Below are positions 57,514 through 64,000 of a DNA stretch of 64,000 bases, piece by piece. Origin of the DNA: an uncultured Planctomycetota bacterium (lineage in GTDB: Bacteria > Planctomycetota > Phycisphaerae > UBA1845 > UTPLA1); contig CAADGE010000020.1 of assembly GCA_900696465.1 (NCBI GenBank), forward strand, positions 1-64,000, given 5' to 3'. The notes under the pieces are model-generated. The model was not told the origin of the DNA and made no database searches. It worked only from the letters and a program-made list of their open reading frames with translations. Position 1 is the first letter of the stretch; each line of letters opens with the position of its first letter. Position numbers and translations under genes: made by a program.

Positions 57514-58595
57514 GCACGGCCACTTCACATGCTGCACAATCCCTTCGAATCCTGCGCCGAATATCCGGCCGCGCGCTTTGCTTCGATGCGAAGGGCGCAC
57601 TCTATATCAGCCGGCACTTACGAATTCTCCAGTCGATTGATGACGCACAGTCCTGGCAGGAGATCGCCCGATTACCCAACCCGGGGATCCGCAAGGCAGC
57701 GGAACTTACGCGGCTGACGACCCGGCTGCTGCGGCACGAGATTCGTGCACTGACCGTGCTGCCGAATGGTGGTTTGGTGGCCTGCGATCGGCGGGGGGTT
57801 TATTTCGGTTCGCGTGGCCAGACCGAGCTGTTGCCTTCCCGTGTGGAGGTGCCGGCCGGACAATCGATCGCGCCGCCGATGACGCTCACGACCGGTCCCA
57901 ACGGTGAGGTGCTCTGGGGCGAGTACAAGTCTGCCCGCGGACATCGCCAGCCGATTCACGTGTTCGCCTCGCGGGATGCCGGGAGGTCGTTTCAGGTCGC
58001 GCACGTGTTCGAGGGTGGACAGATACGCCATGTTCACAACATCATCCATGACGCCACACTCGGGAAGTATTGGATTCTGGCAGGCGACCACGAGCACGAG
58101 CCCGGGATCGGCCTGCTCGATTCGGACTTTGGCGGATTTGAGTGGGTGGTCAAAGGGCAGCAGCGCTACCGGGCCGTCGAGCTGTTTGATTTCGGCGATC
58201 ACATCATCTACGGAACCGACACAGAGAAGGAGCCAAACGCGGTCATGCGGCTTGACAAGTCCGATGGCCGTGTGGAGCGGCTAGCCGAGCTTGATGGAAG
58301 CTGCATCTACGCCTGTCGGTTCGGATCGATCTATGCGCTGTCAACTTCGATCGAGCCCTCGGAGGTCAATCGCTGTCGTGAAGCGGGGCTTTGGCTCTCG
58401 ACGGACGGCAGCGATTGGCAACGGGTCCTCGGCGCGCGTAAAGATCGCTGGAATGAGACCTACTTTCAATTCGGCTCGCTCGTACTTCCGCGCGGTGCGT
58501 CTCCGAACTCAACGATTCACTTCAGCGGACAGGCGGTGTGTGATTATGACGGAAGGGTGATCACGGTGGAGCCCGTTGGCTTTAACGCCGGTTAA
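57510..58595 (+). CDS. Predicted beta-propeller protein of unknown function
   Basis: 361 residues starting on the ATGA overlap with the oxidoreductase. No signal peptide is visible, so it is likely cytoplasmic. Sialidase-like blades can be seen: LYISRHLRILQSIDDAQSWQE, VFASRDAGRSFQVAH, and WLSTDGSDWQRVLGARKDRW, each with an Asp-box-like S/T-x-D-x-G-x-S/D-W/F. A conserved HVHNIIHD segment lies near 174-181. Similar propellers recur in polysaccharide loci. Its role might be to bind a glycan intermediate or to regulate the neighbouring enzymes; this is a guess. Confidence 0.65.
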   Translation: MSTATSHAAQSLRILRRISGRALCFDAKGALYISRHLRILQSIDDAQSWQEIARLPNPGIRKAAELTRLTTRLLRHEIRALTVLPNGGLVACDRRGVYFGSRGQTELLPSRVEVPAGQSIAPPMTLTTGPNGEVLWGEYKSARGHRQPIHVFASRDAGRSFQVAHVFEGGQIRHVHNIIHDATLGKYWILAGDHEHEPGIGLLDSDFGGFEWVVKGQQRYRAVELFDFGDHIIYGTDTEKEPNAVMRLDKSDGRVERLAELDGSCIYACRFGSIYALSTSIEPSEVNRCREAGLWLSTDGSDWQRVLGARKDRWNETYFQFGSLVLPRGASPNSTIHFSGQAVCDYDGRVITVEPVGFNAG

Positions 58596-58625
58596 GATGC
58601 CACGCGATTACTCGCGCATTATCGT

Positions 58626-60677
58626 ATGAAATCAATCCCGTTGCACAAAAAAGTTTCGATGCTGGGTCATCTGCTCGGCTTCGTCGGCGCCGACTGGATC
58701 TTCTTCCGTGCGCGCTACGCGCTTCAGAAACATACCGGATTGCTCAAGAGGCGCTTTCCGCCAATGCCATGGGACGCGATCGGGCTTTCGGAGGTTCTGC
58801 GTAAGGGCGTGTCGGACGATGCGGAAGGGTATCGCGCCTATCGCAATTCAGCCGGCGCGCCTTTCTTCTTTCCACAGGGTCGATTGCCGTCGGCTGAGCT
58901 GCTCCGTCGAGTCATCGGCGAATGCGGCGTCGAACGTACGATTCGAGTAGCGGATGATTTCTGTCATGGAAAATTTCTCTACTACAGCCGTCACGTCTGT
59001 GACCTCGGTTGGCCGCCGGACTGGTTGCGCAATCCATTCACCGGGGGGAGACATGAAACGGAGACACACTGGTGCGATTACCCGACCTTTTCGGCAACAC
59101 TCGGCGATATCAAGGATGTCTGGGAGCCGTCGCGCTTCGCAGCTGCTTTCTGGCTGGCTCGGGCCTACGCCCTGACGCACGACGATGCGTATCCGGAGGC
59201 CTTCTGGCAGCTCGTGGAATCCTGGTGTCGACAGAACCCACCAAATCGCGGGCCAAACTGGAAGTGCGGACAGGAAACGGCCATCCGGCTATTCGGCTGG
59301 TGCTTTGGCCTCTATGCCTTCTGGAATTCATCCGCCACAACGGCCCCACGGGTGTCGATGCTGGTGAAGGCGATCGCGCTCCAGACCGAACGGATAGATC
59401 GCAATATAGATTTCGCGGTCAGCCAGAGGAACAATCATGCGCTCAGTGAGGCGGCGGGTCTTATCGCGATAGGGTTGCTCTTTCCGGAGTTGCGCGGTGC
59501 CAAGCGCTGGCTCAAACGCGGTCGTGAGATCTATGAATCTCAGATTCCCCGGCAGATCTATCTGGATGGGTCCTACATCCAGCATTCGTTGAACTACCAT
59601 CGTGTCATGCTGCACGACACGCTCTGGGCCGCGCGGCTGCTGGAACAGGCTGGTGAGCCGTTTTCTCCTGAGACAGGCCGGCGAATCGCGCGTGGCGTGG
59701 AGTTCTTTCTGCAGATGCTGGATCACGACAGCGGCGACGTTCCCAACTACGGTGCGAACGACGGAGCCCTCGTGCTTCCTTTGTCCTCCTGTGACTATCG
59801 AGACTACCGAGCCACGGCACAGGCGGCGCGGTACCTGGTCGCACGTCGACGCTTGCTTCCGGATGGTCCGTGGAACGAGATGCTGCTCTGGCTCTTCGGC
59901 GAGAATGCGCTGGCGGGCGAAATGGAGCCCATGCCGCCGAGTTCACAGCGATTGGACGCCGGAGGGTATTACACGCTGCGCGGCCGTGACAGCTGGTGCA
60001 TGATCCGCTGCCATACCTATCGCGATCGTCCCGACCATGTGGACATGCTGCACATGGATCTCTGGTATCGGGGCATCAATCTGCTCGGCGACAGCGGAAG
60101 CTATAAGTACTTCTGTCCGGAATCTCCGGCGCTGGGCAAGTACTTCAAGGACATTGCGGCGCACAACTCCATAGAACTGGACGATCAGGGGCCGCTGGAG
60201 CTGGTCACGCGCTTCTTATGGCTGCCCTGGCCGACGGGGCGATGCATCGAACATGGTGACGATGTCTTCCTGGGTGAACACGAGGCCTACGATCGCGAGC
60301 CGTGGGAGGTTCTTCATCGGCGCGAGGTACGATTGCTGAAAGATGGTAACTGGCAAATCCGCGATGAACTTGACGGTGAAGGGCGGCGTCAGGCCATACT
60401 CCGCTGGCATCTGCCCGATTATCCGTATGAACTGGATGCGCAGCGAGGCCGTCTGCGAATCCATCTGCCGACCGGTGCGGTGTCGCTGGTGATTGCGGCG
60501 CCGCCGGAAGCGCGCATGCAGGTCCGGCGCGGCGTGGAGGGCGATCGGCCGATGGGCTGGCACTCGCCCTGTTACGGTGAGAAACTGCCGCGTCCGACGC
60601 TCGAAGTGATTGCCACGGCGGACCTTCCAATGACGCTGACCACGCATGTCTGGCTCAACGAGGAATCGAGTACGTGA
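58626..60677 (+). CDS. Heparinase II/III-family polysaccharide lyase-like protein
   Basis: 683 residues. The N-terminal half is an alpha/alpha toroid (AFWLARAYALTHDDAYPEAF, NWKCGQETAIRLFGWCFGL, SQRNNHALSEAAGLIAIGLLFPEL). The NNH motif holds the neutralising Asn/His, and YIQHSLNYHRVMLHD carries the catalytic Tyr/His. The C-terminal half is a beta-sandwich with the RPDHVDMLHMDLWYRGINLLGDSGSY motif of heparinase II/III. No signal peptide is obvious. Lyases of this family are common inside biosynthetic loci and cleave uronate-containing chains, so it would edit the same uronate-containing chain predicted from ugd and the epimerase. It overlaps the next start by 4 bases. Confidence 0.9.
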   Translation: MKSIPLHKKVSMLGHLLGFVGADWIFFRARYALQKHTGLLKRRFPPMPWDAIGLSEVLRKGVSDDAEGYRAYRNSAGAPFFFPQGRLPSAELLRRVIGECGVERTIRVADDFCHGKFLYYSRHVCDLGWPPDWLRNPFTGGRHETETHWCDYPTFSATLGDIKDVWEPSRFAAAFWLARAYALTHDDAYPEAFWQLVESWCRQNPPNRGPNWKCGQETAIRLFGWCFGLYAFWNSSATTAPRVSMLVKAIALQTERIDRNIDFAVSQRNNHALSEAAGLIAIGLLFPELRGAKRWLKRGREIYESQIPRQIYLDGSYIQHSLNYHRVMLHDTLWAARLLEQAGEPFSPETGRRIARGVEFFLQMLDHDSGDVPNYGANDGALVLPLSSCDYRDYRATAQAARYLVARRRLLPDGPWNEMLLWLFGENALAGEMEPMPPSSQRLDAGGYYTLRGRDSWCMIRCHTYRDRPDHVDMLHMDLWYRGINLLGDSGSYKYFCPESPALGKYFKDIAAHNSIELDDQGPLELVTRFLWLPWPTGRCIEHGDDVFLGEHEAYDREPWEVLHRREVRLLKDGNWQIRDELDGEGRRQAILRWHLPDYPYELDAQRGRLRIHLPTGAVSLVIAAPPEARMQVRRGVEGDRPMGWHSPCYGEKLPRPTLEVIATADLPMTLTTHVWLNEESST

Positions 60678-61927
60678 AGATTGCGTACATTCATCAGCAT
60701 TTCGTGACCAACGAAGGCACGAGCGGCACACGCAGCTACGACGTCGGCCGATACCTCGTCGAAATGGGGCACGAGGTCACGATGATCTGCGGTCTTCACG
60801 ATCAGAGTTCGTTGCCGCGCATGCCCTGGTGGCGGCTCTTTCGCACACAGTACATCGACGGCATCAAGGTCGTCGCCTGCAACGCATACTACAGCAACAA
60901 GCTTAGGGTCGTGTCCCGGCTCTGGTGTTTCGCAAAGTTTGCGATGCTGGCTCTCCTCGCTTGTCTCCGCGAGCGACGACTTGACCTGATCTTTGCCACC
61001 AGCACTCCGCTGACGGTCGGTTTTCCCGGTCGCATCGGCGCCGCGCTCAAGCGTGTGCCGTATGTGTTCGAGGTCCGCGATCTATGGCCCGAAGATCTTC
61101 TCGATGCCGGACGTATCAAGCCGGGCCTGCAATACAAGGTCTGGGAGTGGATCGAGCTGTTCAGTTACCGCAAGGCCAGGAAGATACTGCTGGTATCCAA
61201 GGGCTTTCATGACCGTCTGCTGGAGCGAGGTTACCCGCCCGAGCGGCTTCAGACGATCCTGCTTGGCGCCGATGGCGGGCTCTTCCGCGATGTGAAGCCC
61301 GATCACGATTACATGCAAAAGCACGGGTTATCTGGCAAGACGATTGCCATCTACACCGGCGCGCATGGCGACGCCAACGGGCTTTTTCAGGTTCTGGATG
61401 CCGCGGAGTATCTTCGCGATCGTCCCGATATTGCCATCGTCTTCATTGGCGACGGCAAGATGAAGGACTCGCTGAAGGCGGATGTTCTTCGGCGTGATCT
61501 GAAGAACGTGCACATGCTGGACCCGGTTCCCAAGCTTCAGTTGCCCGGCATCCTGGCCGCCTGTCACATCGGGTTGATGATCCTTAAACAGATCACTCGT
61601 CCACGCTGGGTCACACCGAATAAGATATTCGATTATATGTTTACGGGAATTCCGGCCATCGTGAACTTTCCCGGCACGACGGCGGAGATGGTCGAGGCCG
61701 ACGGGGCCGGATATGCCAGCAAGCCCGGTGACGCAGCCGACCTTGCGCAAAAGATTCGCTACCTGGCGGATCACCCCGAGGAGCGTCAGGCGATCGGCCG
61801 TCGCGCACGTGAAGTGGCCTACGGCCGCTACGATCGCCGGATGATTGCCGTGCAGCTGGCCGCAGTTTTCGAACAGGCCGTCGCCGGGGAAGTTCGTGCA
61901 GCAGATCGCTGCCCTGAGGCGCGTTAG
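60674..61927 (+). CDS. Glycosyltransferase family 4 (WbuB/WcaI-like)
   Basis: 417 residues, GTG start on a 4-base overlap with the previous stop. IAYIHQHFVTNEGTSGTRSYDVGRYL at the N-terminus and FEVRDLWPEDLLDAG are the hallmark of WbuB-type transferases, which often add N-acetylated fucose or amino sugars. The donor site shows VFIGDGKMKDSL and the tail VTPNKIFDYMFTGIPAIVNFPG. It follows the heparinase-like protein and precedes the ATP-grasp enzyme. Confidence 0.92.
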   Translation: MKIAYIHQHFVTNEGTSGTRSYDVGRYLVEMGHEVTMICGLHDQSSLPRMPWWRLFRTQYIDGIKVVACNAYYSNKLRVVSRLWCFAKFAMLALLACLRERRLDLIFATSTPLTVGFPGRIGAALKRVPYVFEVRDLWPEDLLDAGRIKPGLQYKVWEWIELFSYRKARKILLVSKGFHDRLLERGYPPERLQTILLGADGGLFRDVKPDHDYMQKHGLSGKTIAIYTGAHGDANGLFQVLDAAEYLRDRPDIAIVFIGDGKMKDSLKADVLRRDLKNVHMLDPVPKLQLPGILAACHIGLMILKQITRPRWVTPNKIFDYMFTGIPAIVNFPGTTAEMVEADGAGYASKPGDAADLAQKIRYLADHPEERQAIGRRAREVAYGRYDRRMIAVQLAAVFEQAVAGEVRAADRCPEAR

Positions 61928-61977
61928 ATGCGCGTACGCTCTGCTTTATCAACTGACCCATTCGGCGTCAAATCCAC

Positions 61978-63192
61978 TTGAGCCATCATCGTCCGACAGT
62001 CTTTGTGATGGAAGCCCAAGCCAAGGCGGCGCTTCCGTTGATCGAATCGCTGGCGCGCGGCGGCCTTCGTGTCGCTGCGGGTAGCGAAAAGCGCTGGAAC
62101 AGCGGCTTCTACTCGCGCGGCTGTCGCGAGCGACATCTTTATCCATCAACGCGTAGTCAGAAAGGGGCGTTCCAGCAGTGGCTGATCGATTTCCTCCGTC
62201 GTCGGCCGATCGACGTTCTCTTCCCGGTCGGGCACTATGGGGCGCTCGCCGTCTGCGAGATTCAGAACGAAATCCGTCGTCACACGCGACTTGTTATGCC
62301 TCCATTGCAAACCTTTCTCGATGCCTATGCCAAGATACCCACGATGAAGACGGCGATTGCAGCGGGCGTGCCGATTCCCGATTCCTGGTTTCCAGCCGAC
62401 AGCGAAGGCGGGCTCGACGAGGCACTCTCGCAGATCGAGCGATGGCCCATCCTGATTAAGCCGTCGATCGGCGTCGGCGCACGCGGCATCGTCTGGTGTC
62501 ACGGTCCGGATGATGTACGTGCGAACTTCGTGAGAATCACCGGCGAATTCGGTGAGAGTTATCTGCAGGATTTTGTGCCGCCTGGAGGCATGCAGTACAA
62601 GGTCGACATGCTGGTGGATGACCATCAGCGACGCCTTGCGGGAATCGTCTACGGCAAGACGCGCATGTACCCGCCGGATGGCGGCAGCAGCATTTTGAAC
62701 TACGCTGCGGACCGCCCCGACATCCTTGACGATGCTCACCGCATGCTGATCGCGCTGAAGTGGACCGGCATCTGCGATTTTGATTTCGTTGAGGACCCTC
62801 GCGACGGCCGTGTCAAACTGATGGAGATCAACCCGCGTTTTCCCGAGAGCTTCCACATGGGAACCTCGGTGGGCATCGATTTCCCGATGATGATTTATCG
62901 TCTGGCGCGCGGCGAACCCGTCGAACCCGTGCACGACTACCCAAAGCATCGCTTCCTGCGCTTCCTGCCCGGCGACCTCCTGTGGGCCTTGCGCGTCGGC
63001 GGCCGGCGCCTGCGCACCACATGGCCGAGCTGGTTTGCGTTCAACGATGCCCGCACTGCATATCAACTCTGCCGTGCGAATGACTGGGGGCCGATCATCG
63101 GCTATCTGTTAGAGAACATCACATCCTTCCTTGATGCTCGAACGCGACGGGAGCGGCTCCGGCTCGACAGCGGACCGGCTCGTCGAAGCTGA
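61978..63192 (+). CDS. ATP-grasp enzyme
   Basis: 404 residues from a TTG at 61978 without a clear ribosome binding site; an ATG at 62008 is an alternative. The first domain (VFVMEAQAKAALPLIESLARGGLRVAAGS) is a pre-ATP-grasp Rossmann-like fold. The ATP-grasp core runs from about 120 (PTMKTAIAAGVPIPDSWFP, WPILIKPSIGVGARGI) to about 295 (LMEINPRFPESFHMGTSVGIDFP, with the E-x-N metal site). Carboxylate-amine or carboxylate-thiol ligases of this type attach amino acids; in polysaccharide loci some decorate sugars with amino acids. That would match the uronates predicted here but is inference. Confidence 0.85.
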   Translation: MSHHRPTVFVMEAQAKAALPLIESLARGGLRVAAGSEKRWNSGFYSRGCRERHLYPSTRSQKGAFQQWLIDFLRRRPIDVLFPVGHYGALAVCEIQNEIRRHTRLVMPPLQTFLDAYAKIPTMKTAIAAGVPIPDSWFPADSEGGLDEALSQIERWPILIKPSIGVGARGIVWCHGPDDVRANFVRITGEFGESYLQDFVPPGGMQYKVDMLVDDHQRRLAGIVYGKTRMYPPDGGSSILNYAADRPDILDDAHRMLIALKWTGICDFDFVEDPRDGRVKLMEINPRFPESFHMGTSVGIDFPMMIYRLARGEPVEPVHDYPKHRFLRFLPGDLLWALRVGGRRLRTTWPSWFAFNDARTAYQLCRANDWGPIIGYLLENITSFLDARTRRERLRLDSGPARRS

Positions 63193-63289
63193 AACACATC
63201 TCTTTACAGGCGCGCGGAACGACGGGCCATGTCGCGACGCCAACTCGCCCGGATAAAAGTAGTCGATCCTGGAAATTGACGAAGGCGGG

Positions 63290-64000
63290 TTACTTGCCTT
63301 CACGGGCCATCGCTTCGCGCTTTTCTGAGATGACCTGGCGTAGAATCTCGGCGAGGTTCGTCTTCGGCTCGTATCCGATGATGCTCCGAATACGATCCAG
63401 GCAGGGAATGCGCCGCATCATATCGTCGAAGGGTCGTCCATATGCGGCCTCGTAGGAAAGATACTGCTTTTTGCTCCTGCTGCCGGTCATTTCGATGACT
63501 TTGTCAGCCAGGGCGTCGATGCTGATTTCCTCCGTCGACCCGATGTTGTAAACTCGACCCGGCGCCTCCTTGTTCTGCATCAACTCGATGATGGCATCCA
63601 CCACGTCGCCGACGTAGCCGAAGCAACGCGACTGTTTGCCTGTACCATAGATCATCAACGGCTCATTTCGCAGCGCCGCTTCCACGAAACGGGGGATCAC
63701 CATGCCGTAGCGACCGGTCTGACGCGGCCCCACGGTGTTGAAGAACCGGGCCACGACCACCGGCAGGCCGTACTGCTGGTGATAGGCCAGTCCGAGGAAC
63801 TCATCGATCGCCTTGGAGCAGGCATACGACCAGCGCGAATATCGCGTCGTGCCGAAGACGGTATCGTCGTCCTCCTTGAACGGAACTTTCTCGCTCTTGC
63901 CGTAGACTTCACTGGTGGAGGCAATCAGGACGGGCTTGCGAAACTTGTTGGCAATCGCCAGGACGACTTCACTGCCGTGAATGTTCGTCTCGATGGTCCG
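63290..64000 (-). CDS. NAD-dependent sugar-nucleotide epimerase/dehydratase, partial
   Basis: The C-terminal 236 codons lie in the window; the 5' part runs past base 64000. The frame is open across the edge and reads VLIASTSEVYGKSEKVPF, catalytic YACSK (S-x-x-Y motif as SWSYACSKAIDEF), VVARFFNTVGPRQTGRYGMVIPRF and IYGTGKQSRCFGYVGDVVDAI. This pattern is shared by UDP-glucuronate decarboxylase/UDP-glucose epimerase-like SDR enzymes. It is convergent with the ATP-grasp gene (97-base gap), so it may be the start of another block on the minus strand. Confidence 0.9.
   Translation of the reverse strand, partial: RTIETNIHGSEVVLAIANKFRKPVLIASTSEVYGKSEKVPFKEDDDTVFGTTRYSRWSYACSKAIDEFLGLAYHQQYGLPVVVARFFNTVGPRQTGRYGMVIPRFVEAALRNEPLMIYGTGKQSRCFGYVGDVVDAIIELMQNKEAPGRVYNIGSTEEISIDALADKVIEMTGSRSKKQYLSYEAAYGRPFDDMMRRIPCLDRIRSIIGYEPKTNLAEILRQVISEKREAMAREGK

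Overview
The window is GC-rich chromosomal DNA that looks planctomycete, probably Phycisphaerae-like. The signs are secreted proteins ending in paired dockerin type I repeats, pseudopilin-like proteins with a GFTLVE-type prepilin helix and a large globular tail, a stand-alone DUF1702 protein, a K+-dependent membrane pyrophosphatase with extra soluble segments, and scattered housekeeping genes with few operons. This assignment is inferred from gene content; no taxonomic search was run.

Bases 1-33,800 are a mixed core region. From the left: the first codons of a gene running off the window (possibly an IS66-type accessory ORF), an orphan terminator, and a cobalamin riboswitch with an intrinsic terminator in front of a secreted dockerin protein and a pseudopilin. 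Next come a MutS2-like ATPase without an Smr domain, a DUF1702 membrane protein, cystathionine beta-synthase, tRNA-Lys and tRNA-Val, a PmtA-like methyltransferase, and an ArsR-methyltransferase fusion followed by S-adenosylhomocysteine hydrolase. After these are a PEP/pyruvate-binding protein, bS21, a HEAT-type lipoprotein, glutamate racemase, ScpB, a second dockerin + pseudopilin pair, a coiled-coil lipoprotein, a FlgT-like protein, membrane pyrophosphatase, RsfS and ArgS. The stretch closes with a QueC-like protein, PgeF, a zinc dehydrogenase and a sialidase-fold lipoprotein.

Bases 33,900-64,000 form one surface-polysaccharide locus, almost entirely on the + strand with short gaps or 4-base overlaps. 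It makes sugar nucleotides (UDP-GlcNAc 2-epimerase, Gmd, GDP-fucose synthase, Ugd, a UDP-glucuronate epimerase-like enzyme and a second epimerase at the right edge). It also encodes a Wzx-like flippase, a Wzy/O-antigen-ligase-like membrane protein, three glycosyltransferases, a sulfotransferase, two AsnB-type amidotransferases, an ADH-Gfo/Idh/MocA fusion, an ATP-grasp enzyme, a heparinase II/III-like lyase and several proteins of unclear role. Together these suggest a sulfated, fucose- and uronic-acid-containing exported polysaccharide, possibly with amidated uronates. A NusG/RfaH-like factor is encoded inside the locus, directly before a 440-base hairpin-rich leader and ugd. A decayed DUF4160 gene and a DUF2442 gene sit between gmd and fcl.

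The most promising observations are: the B12 riboswitch controlling an exported dockerin protein; the locus-encoded NusG paralogue next to a structured leader; the likely leaderless ArsR-methyltransferase gene in front of ahcY; the kinase-like/methyltransferase fusion and the propeller + barrel-like secreted protein inside the polysaccharide locus; and the DUF4160 gene killed by two in-frame stops without a frameshift.
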